The notes below the pieces were generated by a model. That model saw only the letters and a program-made list of their open reading frames with translations. It did not search any database and was not told the DNA's origin. From Corticium candelabrum (lineage: Eukaryota > Porifera > Homoscleromorpha > Homosclerophorida > Plakinidae): a stretch of 64,000 nt of DNA. Positions 29,046 through 43,799 of this stretch are shown here, piece by piece. The position numbers were made by a program, and so were the translations under genes. The stretch lies in NCBI RefSeq assembly GCF_963422355.1, contig NC_085086.1:9338936-9402935 (forward strand). Reading direction: 5' to 3'. Within the stretch, counting starts at the first letter, position 1. The number at the start of each line of letters is the position of its first letter.

Positions 29046-30027
29046 TATATTGCAGTGTATAGAGATTTTCTCCATACCAAGGAAGACAAAGACATTTTGA
29101 TATTTCTTTCCGCTTGTTGCACGTTTGCATTCGACTGTTTAGACGTAGAAAATGTTACTGAATCGTCAAAACAAGAATATAGCAAAGTATTCGCAAAGCA
29201 GGAGTACTGGCTGCATAAATTATCGAAATTGATGATTGTCCCTAAAACGACTCCATCAAGTATCTGGTAACTTTCTTTATTTGGGCCAATACATTACAAT
29301 AACAGGATGCGGTTGAAAAACAGGAAACAGTTTAGAAATTCAAATAATCTAACGTCTAGTCTGCAGTCATGATCATTTCTTTAGGTAATATTTATTATTA
29401 TTTTAGCACTGCTTACGTACAGTAATGGATTAATCTCAATTCTGGCGCTGTCGCCAAGCTTTAATAACATGTTTACCAAACCCTTCTTTAAAATTTTCTT
29501 TTATATTTTCCAGTTATCTGCAACCCAAACTAGATTTGACTAGTTGGTATTGCATATAAAACAAATGTGCAGTAGCAATAGTCGGCCTAACCGTTTATAA
29601 ATACAATCAAAGGTCTTAATACAATAGATTAAATTTACTAACAACATTGATTTGTGCAATGTGATGTGTGGCTGGATCTACGAGACCGCGGTCTGGATCG
29701 CGAGCAAGACGCACGGTACCACTTTAACACCGGCAAACTTACTGTCCATTCGTACTCCAACATAAATTTCACGGTTATTGGAAAAGAGTAGAGCCAGCAA
29801 AACACAATTTTCTATATTGCTTACCTCTTAACAGTATTGTTTTCTTGGTTGTTTTCTTGCGTAAATTCCACAATTAATTAACACATCACACTCACCGATA
29901 TAGTGTGCATCTTCTTGTCGCTTCTCATTGCTTGTTTTCCATCGGATAAAACGGCTCTTCAGGAGTTAAACACCAGGAAGGTCAACCACAATGAGCATTT
30001 ACGCTGCCGCAGTCCTCGCATATAATA

Positions 30028-30028
<1 letters not shown>

Positions 30029-30080
<52 letters not shown>
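30029..30080. repeat. (TA)n microsatellite
   Basis: Uninterrupted TA dinucleotides, about 50 bases, in the B-C spacer. Confidence 0.95.
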
Positions 30081-30083
<3 letters not shown>

Positions 30084-31069
30084 AACCACCTAGGACATCA
30101 ATGCTATACGTAAAATCAAAGTGGCTACATCACCGTTTTTCAAAGTTTCAGTATTTTATCTAAGACTTTGTTAAAAAATGTAAATTTAGTTGTAATCCAG
30201 TAAAGCCAAGTCTCTAAAAAAGTAAAAAGTAAAATTATGCTATTATATTTTAAGTATTTAAAATACAGAATTTGATGTGTAACAACCATTAACTTGTAAA
30301 GAGACTATTTACTGCTACGTTGGTAAGCCGCATAATTATGTACAGGGTAACGACATGAATCACACTGTGATGATGAGTAAACATAAATAGTATCAATGAT
30401 TTCAAATTTTTATAAAAATAAACAATCGTTGCTTGCTTGATTCACTTTGAACATCTTTTACTCAGTTAATAAAATAGATTTTGTGCTACAACCAACCTCG
30501 GTATCTGCGTACTTGGAAAAATATGTTGCTTTTAAAACAAACTCTGCTTAGAAATACACAATATTGATCCTATATCTCATTCGTTGTTTTATCGACTTGT
30601 TTTCATTAATACGATACACATATAGTATGCCTCAAATGCAAGCTCAGTTAGGAAAACGTGACAGTAACAATATGTTTTAAAACGATCTCAAGAATTGAGT
30701 GGCAAACTGTTTTCCTAGTCAAAGTTCGTAGGTGTGATTTAATATGCAATTGACAAGATATAATGAGTCTTGAAAAACTAGAGGATGTTCTCGAGATTTT
30801 AGATCTCGACGACGTCAATCACCTACCTATAGCAATTTAATGTACTCATACTAAAAAATTGCAAAGTCTAGTTATTCGTGAATATTAAATAGGCAAAATG
30901 CATAAATTATAAATTATTTTAATTAAGATGCTAGTTCAAAATAATTATAAACTACCTTGGATAGGCAGAATGTAGGTATTCTAATGCGCATAAAATACAG
31001 GGTACAGTTAATGACATATTCAATGCTCGGTGACTATCAACCATTGAGATGGTATCAAATGAGTTCAAA

Positions 31070-31073
<4 letters not shown>

Positions 31074-31119
<46 letters not shown>
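31074..31119. repeat. (TA)n microsatellite
   Basis: TA dinucleotides, about 45 bases, in the B-C spacer. Confidence 0.95.
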
Positions 31120-31120
<1 letters not shown>

Positions 31121-31878
31121 CACTGATAAGAACAGTTTTGCCGTCTTATTCAAATAAAGAATATTTGACACAGTCATCAGCAAAAGATTTGTTGCTACAG
31201 GCTATCCGCCTGCTTTAGATAAATGTGGTTCTCCTAGTAAGAGTTAGGTGCAGTGATATGATATCTCAATCGTCGTTCTATCTAACTCGACAGTTCTTTA
31301 AATTTCTAATTTTCTCTAAAATACAAAAGTAGTAATTATTAGAAGTGACCATATACTTTCATGTAGAGTCGTAGGCCTGATTGGGTTGCAGTCTTCAGTT
31401 TGGCAGAGTTGCCTATTAGACAATTAACAAGACATATAATTTCAAAAAGTGGCTACTTTATAGTTTTGATTTCAGGGACGCTATTATTAATTAAAGATTT
31501 TAAAATTTGTCAAATTTTGAAAGCAAAGTGTACTCCTGCTGCGACAGTGAGACAGCATGTGTATCACGCTAGATATCAGATATCACAGCTTGCATACCCG
31601 GATTAGGAAGTGTTGGACTATAGTAGACGAACGGTTGACAATCGGGTAATTTAGACGTGGATTATTAGAACAGAGTTCAACAAGGTAGGCGACGTATAGT
31701 ACAGCTACACAACATCAATAAAGTACAGGGAAACCTGACGGAATGTCTTGCATGTCGATTCTCGACACAAACACGTCCGCTTCCTAACCCAGATTGCGTG
31801 TCGTTTACGCCCTACGTTGATTTACAATGCTAGAAATCCTAAATCAAATGTTAATAACATATTTTATATCTTCTAGGT

Positions 31879-34800
31879 ATGTAGTTGATTTGTGCGTGGG
31901 CGGTGGTGTTGCAATATTGGTTCATCACGTCAGCTGCAGAGACAGGTAGATAGAATATAAAACTAAATGTATTTTCAAATATTCATCACAAACACTAGGT
32001 GCCTACTTTGCTTGCTACAATCCATCTGACAACGGAATGTCGTATATTGGTCCAAAATCAGAGTCAAGAAAAGGCAACAAGTGTTTATCACAGACAAACG
32101 GTGAAATCTCTTATTGCAGAAATCTCGACAACTCGTCATCATGTCCTTAGTGCAAGACAAGTAACAGCAAAAAGGAAATCTGCGATGTAGATTCATGTTA
32201 TGGTAGGGCTGTGTTTATAATTAAACTTATACGTTGTAATTGTAATATAATCATATTTTGCATAGGATATTCCATCAATTTGAAAAATGTTACAACGCTT
32301 TCCTCTCGACCGCTCACGAGTCAGGAAAACCCTTTCTATTAAGCCTTGCTACAGATGGAAATGTAGGAAAAAACGGAGACAGTGCTTTGTAACAATGATG
32401 CGAAATAAGATTGCTTGGTGGAGGGCAGATTTAGAAAAGGACATTGTCATCAAGATTGTCGGATTATACGTCATAGACCCGTGAAAAAGTGTTGAACAAA
32501 TTTAAATTGAACTTTCCAGGTCTAACAATAGCGATTTATATATTTCCTGTGGAGACCCATGGATACGCAACACTTCAGTGGATGTTATTGGCTATCGCAA
32601 ATGTGCCGTTGGCAATGCAATAAGAGCACGGTACGTCCGTGTAAAGAGCAGTTTGAAAATTGACGGTATATCTGTACTTATTTTGTGTGAAATGCAGATA
32701 AATGGCGGTATTACACCTATAAGACAGTGTAGACATCGTGACTTTCTCTCAGACAAAGCTAAACCCTTTAGCAAAACTTTACGCAAAGATTCGTTGGAAA
32801 TTCAATGCAGTAAAGTCTACTGACCACGTTCAGTACAAAAGTTGACGTGTCAAAACTGTGGTTACTGGTCGATACCGGTGTGCAAAAAAGGTGATATCAT
32901 AAACATAAAACTTTGTATTGGTTGCTATTGGTAATTTTTCATCGCTCTGTTAGTATCTCTACTAAACTTGAAGACTAATACCAAACATATTGAGCTTTTA
33001 CCAGGAGTGTTTAGTCATGCAGAAGGAAATGCTGTGGGCCTAAACGCAATTGATGTTATTGTACCTGGTAATACTGGTGGCGAATCTGGTTTCTTGAAAT
33101 GTGCATTAGTCAGTTCCTCACGTTCCAGTCAACTTCAAGTATTTCTTTAAATCAATATGTATTAATGTCAATTAAGCTATATCTTCGAGACGGCAAAAAT
33201 CGACAAAGCTGGCAAAACGGAGTGAAGGTAATAGTTAAAGACAGCAATGAGCAAGAACAATAATGTGGAGAGACATACAACCAATCTTTTCAAGGCTAGA
33301 ATGCTTCTTCTAGATGTGGAAACGGAATTCTTTTTTAATTTTTTCGCCTTACAGTTGACCATTGTGGAACGTCTTCTTCCACACGACCTATTTAAGTATG
33401 TGAAGTGCAAGTATTAGTAGGTAAGTTTGATAGTATACTGAATGCTGATTCAAGGTTCTAATATCTATTTCAGTTAGTGAATATGGAAATTCTCCATTAT
33501 TTCGTTTTGCTTGGCGTGCCATCAGGTCATTATTGATCAATTTAACAGCAACGTATATTTGTATGCAAGGATATTTTTCAACAACTCCTCAGACTATTAA
33601 GTGTCTCAGTCATGGCAACTGGTCGTTGCCATTACCTTCATGTGCATCAGGTAAAAGAACAAAAATTTACCGCATTCCTCATCTCCATGTTGTTCTGAGT
33701 AGTTGGTTTATGTGACGACCCACAAGAAAGATTGAATCACACATTCACTAAACTATCGAACGATACACAACGACCTATAGGCAGTAAAGTCTATTATACA
33801 TGCAATAGTTGTTACGAGAAACAAGGAAAAAACCAACTAATTTGTAATTTAAACGCCGAATGGGAAGGACAAATCAATTGCAATGGTAAATATTACAATC
33901 GTTTGTCTTGCAATTCTTTTCAATTTTTATCTTATTGTAAATTTAAAATCCAGTCAGATGCCTCAGTTAGAAAACGGAGTTGTAAATGGAAATAGATACA
34001 ATGCAAAATTTTCATGTTTTTATGAGTATGGACTAATAAACGGCGGCATTGCATTGGAAAAAGCAGCACGTGGAGATATCCTAATCAGTGACATACATGT
34101 CAAGGTACCTATGCCATTCAAGATTCATATTACGTTACCCAAAAACAATTGATTTTTGCCAGTTATGCGGTGCGCGAATCTCAAATCGGTGTTAAATGGG
34201 AAATAGCAAACGCTTGACCTGACGGTGAACAGCACTATAAACTATGTTTTTAGGAAAGGATACATAAGAAAAGGCATCAAATCACGGACATGTCGTGCAA
34301 ACGAGATCACAGCCTAGTGGGACCCGCCTGAGCACACGAGTAATGTCTCATGCAAAGGTTTGTCTCAACTAAAAAATTCAATTTTTTTATAATTTTGTTA
34401 CATTCTTAGCAAAATACAAATTTTAGTCAGTCTTATAATCGAATTAGATGTCTGATAAAATATGAGAGTTCTAAACGTATGCACAAAATTGGCAAAAACT
34501 ACATCATAATGTCAAATTTATAGTAATAAAAATGTAGTAATTTAAGTATGCTGTTTAATTAATAAAACGGCAAAATATTTCTCTTTGAAAAATTTAGAAG
34601 GAATGGTAACACATGTTGTTTGTACAGGGAAGACTTTGTGATACTTTCATCGTTTGGATCTTGCCGGACCTAAATATACCTGACACTTATAAAACTACTA
34701 AGATATAGTACACTCAGTCTGCAGGTACAATTTATATCTCACGCAGAGGCGATAAAAGCGGGGGCAGGAGGGGCGACTGCTCCTCCAATATCTTCATCTC

Positions 34801-37800
34801 CACCGCAATGCCAGAGTAAAAGTTTTCATATGACATTTTTCAAACTCTTAAATTCAACTTCTTGTAGAATTATATTATCCTAACTTGCGATATAATACAA
34901 TATGTTTATCGTTCAAAGTCAAAATAAAAAGACAAGAAAAACGCTTTTTTGCTTAGGAGATATCGCTACGCTTTCTCATCGCTTTGGGTACTACCTAGAT
35001 GGAAGATCTCACAGAGGCGTAAGCATAGCATCCATGCAAGGTGAGAGGGACAGCCTAGTTGCTCCTCGTTGTCTTACACCTGTAGCTACTATGACCTATT
35101 TTATATGTAGTAACCATTTGCAGCTGATTGGGAGGTCATTGGCCCCATGGTCCTCAGGATTTCTGTGTCTCACCTCACATGCTTGCGACAGAAATTAATT
35201 TACAAAATCATAGGCAACTGGACTGTCAGCCAACCACAACGAACTTTAGGTATGTGTACACGGTTTTCTTTACTTTGGATGAATAACAGTCTGCACAAAA
35301 GGCTGAAATATCTTCTTACTGCCATTTTAGTTCAACATCTTCTCGTACTTAAAGTGATACGTGTGAGGCTAAACTAAATATGCAATCATATTATTGTGAC
35401 ATTTACTGTAACTATATACAACAGACACATGCAAATCACGTTTGTATGATGTGGTTCTTGCTGTATTCTGTCTCTTAGCAATCAACTGCAAAAAACCCCT
35501 TGATCCACAAGATGGACGATGTTTTGGAAACTCCTATCGCTACCAGAGTGTGGTTCAGTGTACATGCAATGCCGGATACTTCATGATAGGCAGCACAGAG
35601 ATAGCATGCAACAATAGAGCTCTGTGGTCTCCACCACAACCACAATGCCGAAGTAAGATTTTCTCATATAACATAAATCTCGAATTCGATGTTTTTCAGA
35701 AGTCTATTGTCCTAACTTGCAGTATGATACAAATCGTTTGTCGTTGAGCATAAAAAGAAATAGACAAGCAAACAGTTGAGCATAAAAAGAAATAGACAAG
35801 CAAAGAGCTGCTCCTCGAGCAAATATTGCGTAGAAGATATCATTACTTTCTCGGCTTTTGCCGGGTACTACGTACAAGGAAGATCTCACCTCGCATGCTT
35901 GTAACAGAAATCGATCTATGAAAGCAGGGGCAACGGGAATGTCAGCCAACAACCTCAGGCTTTAGGTATAATGTATGCGTTCAAGTTGTTTCTTGTATTT
36001 AATAACAGACTGTAGAAAGGATTTTGGTATTATCATCAATACCGATATCACAATTCAGGATTTTTTTGCTTACAGTGATATTTGCGAAACACTAATTATA
36101 TATTTCAGCAACGTTCATACAAATGACATTGTAAGATAAGGTTCTTGCTTTATTGTCTTTTAGTGGTCAACTGCAGAAAACCCATTGATCCATTTAATGG
36201 ACGATGTTCAGGAAACTTCTATCGCTGTCAGGGAGTTGCTCGGTGTGATGTGATTTTGGATACATCATGATAAGCAGCATAGAGATAACATGCAACAATA
36301 GAGCTCTGTGGTCTCCATCACCACCACAATGCCGAAGTAAGATTTTCTCATATAACAACATAAATCTCGAATTCGATGCTCTTTCTTTAGGAGTCTATTG
36401 TCCTAACATGCGGTAGGATACAACTCGTTTGTCGTTGAGCATCAAAAGAAATAGACAAGCAAAGAGCTGCTCTTCGAGCAAATATTGCGTAGGAGATATC
36501 ATTAATTTCTCGGCTCTCCCCGGGTACTACCTACAAGGAAGATCTTACCTCGCATGCCTGCAGCAGAAATCGATCTATGAAAGCAGGGGCAACTGGAATG
36601 TCAGCCAAACACCGCAGGCTTTAGGTATAATGTATTCGTTCAAGTTGTTTCTTGTATTGAATAACAGACTACAGAAAGGATTTTGGTATTATCATCAATA
36701 CCGTCATCATAATTCAAGATTCTCTTGCTTACAGTGATATTTGCTAAACACTAATTATAGACTACGGTAACGATCATACACATGACACTGTAAGATATGG
36801 TTCTTGCTCTATTGTCTCTTAGCGGTCAACTGCAGAAAACCCATTGATCCAATCAATGGACGATGTTCAGGAAACGACTATCGCTATCAGGGAGTTGCTC
36901 GGTGTAGATGTGATGTGGGATACTACATAAAAGGCCGAAGAGATATAACATGCAACGCTAGAGAGAAATGGTCTCCACCTCCACCAACATGCAAAAGTAA
37001 GTTTCTCTAAGCTAATGATTATTTTTAAACTCAATTTTTGTATTCTAGGGGTCTATTGCTCGGAACTGACGTATAATATAACTCGTTAATGGAAAAATGT
37101 GAAAAGCTGTTCTACGGGAAGTTTTTGCGTGGGAGATATCGTTACGTTCCTGCCTCGTCCTGGTTACTTCCTGAAAGGTAGCTTTCACCTCAAATGCTTG
37201 CCATCGAAATCAATCTACGAAAAGATAGGCAACTGGAATTCGAGCCAACTATCGCAAACATTTAGTATACACACTTCACTTTTCTGTAAAAAATAGTCTG
37301 TATTATTTGTTGATTAGAAAAGACATGACTTCCTCCACTCTCAAAGATCAACAACTGATCAGTCCATGGCAGGGACTCTACAGTTCATTCCACAGTCACA
37401 TTTACATCCTCAGATGGCTACGACTTAGTAGATGGCGATTCTAAAAGATTTTGTATGTTGAATGAACAGTGGAGTGGAAAACAACCAAGATGTTAACGTG
37501 AGTTTTTCTAGACTAACATTTTTTGAATTCCTTCTTAACTGTTTGTAACTAGACGTTTGCACTAAGCTCGGGCCGTAAAAGAGGTCTGCTGAACATTGCG
37601 TCGTTCGAAACGGAAGGGCAGAACAAGTCTGTCTAGAAGCAGTCGAATGCCCGTCAGATTTCACTCAGGTGTGCTCTAGTGATGCAGAAACTGACAACAA
37701 CGTATGTCGTATGAAAATTGCCAGCTGCAAAAAGTACGGCGCTAGAGACACAACGACTGCTGTAGCTAAAGAACAATGTCGTTATGGTACAAAATAACTG

Positions 37801-38740
37801 GCAAATGTTTACCCTTTCATATTTTAATATTAATTAGGTGGAGTTTGTACTGAATCTCAACCGACACCTTCACCTGGAAATGAGCGCAGAGCCAATGCCT
37901 ATCGATATTATTACAATACTGCAACATCAGAGTGCGAAAGGTATATACGCTCACGGACTGTGCTACAAAGGACACAACAGTTTCTTGACATTAGACGATG
38001 TAAAGACGTTTGCGTCAAACGTACCATCAGTTTTAATGCTATCCGTTCGCCATATATACGATTTATAACAGTTATTCTAGACAGCTAATTCTTGCTTATC
38101 TGCAATGGATCCTGGCTTGTGCAAATTCCGTCAGCTACGTTATTATTACGACGTGGCAGAAGAAAAGTGCAAGGAATTCTACTATTCAGGCTGTTTTGGA
38201 AATGAAAACAATTTTGTGACAAAGCCGGCATGCGAAGCAAAATGTAGACACTACAGTAACTTAAGTGTCAATCAATAATTTGCAAATGTGTTTCAGGCAA
38301 CGGTGTTTGCGCCACTCATGGAGCAGACATGACCGCAGGTAGACAACACCACTATTCTATCATATTTGGTATTGATTTCCACAATATTTGAAATTTCAGA
38401 AGATTGCTGTAAAAACAGTCTGAAAGATCAGTGCAAAGGCGAGCCAGGTCAGGTGCAGTATATGAGTATAAGCTGATATTAAGTTTAATTGATGTCAATA
38501 ATTCAGTATTAGATATCGATTTTTCTGACCAAGAAACAAAGCAAGGCAAAGTTGTCGTCGGTCTTAAATTACAAACAAAGAATTTGCAATGTCAACGAGT
38601 ATCGAGATATAGGAACGCCGACACACTTTCACTGTCGACTGTTGAAAGCACGGTGGACGGATGCAATATGAGATGTCCTCATTTTAACTCAGGAACAAAG
38701 TATCTAGTTGTTGTGAAAGGTGCCACAATCAATCAATATA
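31879..38740 (+). pseudogene. Unit C: decayed duplicate of gene A
   Basis: Co-linear with gene A from signal peptide to NTR, including introns and intron relics. Lesions seen directly: the start ATG at 31879 is followed at once by TAG; the kringle has TAG at 32148-32150 where A has the Trp of PWC; a one-base deletion lies near 32323 in FTP1; TGA at 32482-32484 and at 32821-32823; FTP2 and the following CCPs carry more stops; the Kazal exon has a stop near 37575; Kunitz 1 loses its second cysteine (NERRANA). The b exon near 35740 has an internal 31-bp duplication. The NTR exon breaks off at about 38740 in simple repeat. Some exons (35479-35653, 36394-36627) are still intact, so decay is recent. 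Confidence 0.85.
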
Positions 38741-38785
38741 TATATATATATATTATATATTTTTTTTATTTTTTTTTTATTTTTT

Positions 38786-38822
<37 letters not shown>
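38735..38822. repeat. (TA)n and poly-T tract at the break of unit C
   Basis: TA repeats followed by about 60 T-rich bases, exactly where the NTR homology stops. It may mark a retroelement tail or a deletion/duplication breakpoint. Confidence 0.85.
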
Positions 38823-38826
<4 letters not shown>

Positions 38827-39247
38827 AATTGAGCTGTTACCCTACTCAAGCAGAAACTTGTATCGCAAAATCGAGGTCGACTGAACGGCAGTACGTATCG
38901 CTTCTCGTTGATCCTTGTTTCAGAAAGTAGTTGCTGAGAGATATGAAGCTTACAACAAACTGCATTACACCCTAGATTTGTTCGTCGCACCCTGTGCACT
39001 CTAACTGAAAACCTTTGAAGGAGAACTAGGCGATCGGAACGTCACTTTTCAAAGGACTCTTGCAGAACCTCTCGCGTTGGCCTCGGAATTGGGTTCATGT
39101 CACCGTAACTGTGCAAAATGTATCTTAGACTTATCTGTGACAAAGTGAGACGTACAATCTTTTGAAAATGATCAGTCAGTTAAAGAAATAATCAAGCGAG
39201 ACTACGCAAACTACAATAGCCAGTATAAATTCTCAGCAGTAATTATA

Positions 39248-40194
<947 letters not shown>

Positions 40195-40196
40195 CT

Positions 40197-40258
40197 TTCT
40201 TCTTCTTCTTCTTCTTCTTCTTCTTCTTCTTCTTCTTCTTCTTCTTCTTCTTCTCCTT
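40197..40258. repeat. (TTC)n microsatellite
   Basis: About 18 uninterrupted TTC/CTT triplets. Confidence 0.95.
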
Positions 40259-40624
40259 CGTCACGCATAACTCCTTAACTACGGCATATCTAAAGCCAAA
40301 ACTTTGGGAAACGACGTAAAATAAACCGACCTGTATTCTTTTGATGATAGAAAAAGAAACATCTAAGAAAAAGATTTCTAGAATGGATTTGAACCTGCTA
40401 CCCTACTGACGTTCAACCGCAATTGTTGTAAGTCATTGGTAACAAACAATAACCAGGCAGCCAATCACAAGCTTTTAGGGTACACCAAGAACTTTAGTTG
40501 TTTAAACGCTAATGCTCATACTCCACCGGACACAAAGTTTAAAATTATGCAAGAATGCATCTAGAAATTGTTGTAGACAACCAGGAGATCTAACAGCTAA
40601 TCATCTGCATAAATTCCTTGTCCA

Positions 40625-40798
<174 letters not shown>

Positions 40799-41090
40799 CT
40801 ACATGCACGTATGCTCGTAGCTCTAAAGCAAGTAGAACACAGCTTAATACTTACTATTGGTATTATTGCAACTAATTGTAACGTCTGATTCAAACCACTA
40901 ATACATAAACACTGCATAGCTCTTAAAATATTTGCAAGTACACTGTAAACCTAAGATCCACATGCTCGAGATATGAGACTATACATGTAGACCAAGTATG
41001 GTTTAGAAAGTGTGTATTTTTGTTAGGCTATAAAATCTTTGTTTAATTAATGGAGTAGGCTGTGCTTTCGCACTCCTAAAAACTTACCAA

Positions 41091-41812
41091 ACTAGAATTT
41101 TAAAAGCTTTTTCCCTGAAAAAAGAAATACAGTCAAACCTCCCTTATCCGGACACTTCGGGACCGGTAGCTGTCCGGATATTAGAATTGTCCGTAACTGA
41201 GAATTCTATTGCGTGCCTCGTCGATCTTCTCAAACTGCGGCTCCTTTACAACTCGACGCTTCTTTGCAACGTCTGGAATTTCACTACCTGACACATGGCG
41301 TGAAATCTTGTCTCTGCTTTTCCAGATGTCAGCCAACGTTGACTTCGGAATGTTATAATGCTGAGAGACTAGTCGAATTGATTGCCCCTTTTCCAATTCA
41401 CTAATTAACTCCAACTTCTTCTCTAGAGTAATAACTGACCGTTTCCGTGATTGCTTGGACGCCATAGAGCACGTGTTGGTCACTGCGCATGCGTTCGGTT
41501 TTAGCTCAGTGTCCGGTATACGGAGGTGTCCGTAAGTGAGAGGTCCGGATAAGGGAGGTTTGACTGTAGATGTAGGGATTGTATAAAAAGTAATAGAAAC
41601 AAGATCTATAGATAATATGAACTAAAGCCAGACATCATTAGTGAATTCTTCCAACCCCACATCCCATACATTTTACTATTTGGGGTTGGAAGGATTCACT
41701 AATGATGTCTGGCTTTGGTTCCTATTATCTATAAATCTTGTTTCTATTACTTTTTATACAATTCCTACATCTGTTTCTTTTTTTTCAGGAGAAAAGGTTT
41801 TAAAATTCTAGT
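41091..41812. mobile_element. Long palindromic MITE, split by a nested Tigger element
   Basis: Two arms are inverted copies. The left arm is 41091-41129 plus 41567-41670, the right arm about 41692-41812. The outer ends are ACTAGAATTTTAAAA and its complement. The arms meet around a short TTTACTATT-type loop near 41672-41690. Taking out 41130-41566 with one TA restores a continuous left arm matching the right arm. This is a foldback-type or MITE element of about 285 bp. No protein is encoded by it. Confidence 0.75.
41130..41566 (-). mobile_element. Tigger/pogo-type DNA transposon, internally deleted (437 bp)
   Basis: Terminal inverted repeats CAGTCAAACCTCCCTTATCC and its complement, flanked by TA on both sides (41128-41129 and 41567-41568). 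The minus-strand frame 41181-41483 encodes the N-terminal CENP-B/psq-type helix-turn-helix of a Tigger transposase (ITLEKKLELISELEKGQSI, then HYNIPKSTLADIWKSRDKI). The DDE domain is missing, so the copy is non-autonomous. It inserted into a TA inside the left arm of the palindromic element. Confidence 0.9.
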
Positions 41813-43540
41813 AAATCAATAAATTTGCAAAAAATCAATAAATTAGCGATAAATCAATACATTAGTGATAAATCAATAAATTGATAATAAGTAAATAAAT
41901 TAACTATAAATCAATGAATGAGTTATATATTAATAAATTAGTAATAAATCAATAAATTAGTTATAAATCAATAAATTAGTTATAAATCAGTAACTTAGTA
42001 CTAAATCAAAAAATTAATAATAACTCAAAAATTTTTTTATAAATTAATGAATTGGTAATAAATCAATAAATTACTTATATATTTATAAATTAGTTATAAA
42101 TCGATAAAATAATAATAAATCAATAAATTAATAATAAATCAGTAAATTAATAATAAATCACTAAATTAGTAATAAATCAATAATTTAGTAATAACTCAAT
42201 AAATTAGTGATAAATCAATTAATTAGTAATAAATCAATAAATTAGTAATAAATCAATAAATTTGTAATAAATCAAAAAATTAGTGATAAATCAATTAATT
42301 AGTAATAAATTAGTAAATTAGTAATAAATCCATAAATTAATAATAAATTAATAAATTAGTGATACATCAATTAATTAGTAATAAATCAATAAATTTGTAA
42401 TAAATCAAAAAATTAATAATAAATCACTAAATTAGTAATAATTCAATAAATTAATAACAAATCAATAAATTAGTTATAAATCAACAAATTAGTAATAAAT
42501 CACTAAATTAGTAATAAATCAATAAATTAATAATAAATCCATAAATTAATAATAAATCAATAAATTAGTGATACATCAATTAATTAGTAATAAATCAATA
42601 AATTTGTAATAAATCAAAAAATTAATAATAAATCACTAAATTAGTAATAAATCAATAAATTAATAATAAATTAATAAATTAGTTATAAATCAACAAATAA
42701 GTAATAAATCAATAAATTAATAATACATCAATGAATTACTAATAAATTAATAAATTAAGAATATATTAATAAATTAGAAATAAATTAATTAATTAGTAAT
42801 AAATTAATAAATTAGTAATAACTCAATAAATTAGTGATAAATCAATTAATTAGTTATAAATCAATAAATTAGTTATAAATCACTAACTTAGTAATAAATC
42901 AATAAATTTATAATAACTCAACAATTTTTTTTATAAATTAATGAATTGGTAATAAATCAATAAATTATTTATATATTTATAAATTAGTTATAAATCGATA
43001 AAATAATGATAAATCAATAAATTGATAATAAATCAGTAAATTTATAATAAATTACTAAATTAGTAATAAATCACTAAATTAGTAATATATCAATAAATTA
43101 ATAATAAATCAATAAATTAATAATAAATCAATAAATTAGTTATACATTAATTAATTAGTAATAAATCAATAAATTAGTAATAAATCCATAAATTAATAAT
43201 AAATCAATAAATTAGTGATACATCAATTAATTAGTAATAAGTCAATAAATTTGTAATAAATCAAAAAATTAATAATAAATCACTAAATTTGTAATAAATC
43301 AATAAATTAATAATAAATCAATAAATTAGTTAAAAATCAACAAATTAGTAATAAATCAATACATTAATAATACATCAATGAATTACTAATAAATTAATAA
43401 ATTAGGAATAAATCAGTAAATTAGAAATAAATTAATTAATTAGTAATAAATTAATAAATTAGTAATAACTCAATAAATTAGTGGTAAATCAATTAATTAG
43501 TAATAAATTAATATATTGGTAATAATTCAATAAAATTTTT
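41813..43540. repeat. AT-rich minisatellite, about 19-bp unit, 1.7 kb
   Basis: About 90 imperfect copies of a TAATAAATCAATAAATTAG-like 19-bp unit. Variant blocks recur. GATACATCAATTAATTAG occurs at about 42361 and 42570 (209 bp, 11 units apart) and at about 43217. A block with TTTATAAATTAATGAATTGG recurs about 894 bp apart (42041 and 42935), close to 47 units. The array starts exactly at the right end of the palindromic MITE. Confidence 0.9.
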
Positions 43541-43799
43541 GTATTTTCGTTCGAGGGTATAAGTCTGTCAGAAAAGCTTTTTATTTATCCTGTAGCGTAC
43601 CTTCTCTCTGCGTAGAGAATCGGCTTTACAATTAGTCTAGATGTATGTTTTGATTAAAGTTTTAATCAACAAATGACTGTTTTCTGTTGGTGGTTGCAGT
43701 ATTATTGTTGTTTATGTATAATATGTTATATAGTATTTAGTTTGTTGTAATGTATCATAGTATTATCTATTCAAATACACCATTTTATTCAGTAGTAGC

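Larger units (their letters stand above)
29046..31878. other. Intergenic between B and C
   Basis: 29460-30000 is homologous to the flanks after A, the C tail and D (landmarks: CTAGATTTGACTAGT, GATTTGTGCAATGTGATGTG, GGATAAAACGGCTCTTCAGG). (TA)n runs lie at 30029-30080 and 31074-31119. 30100-31060 is AT-rich with nothing recognised. From about 31810 the sequence matches the start of the window (ACAATGCTAGA.ATYCTAAATC), i.e. the upstream region of A. Confidence 0.6.

Noticed and set aside
41813-43540. CRISPR-like array
   Set aside because: The units are contiguous, variable, AT-only tandem repeats with no spacers, in a eukaryotic genome.
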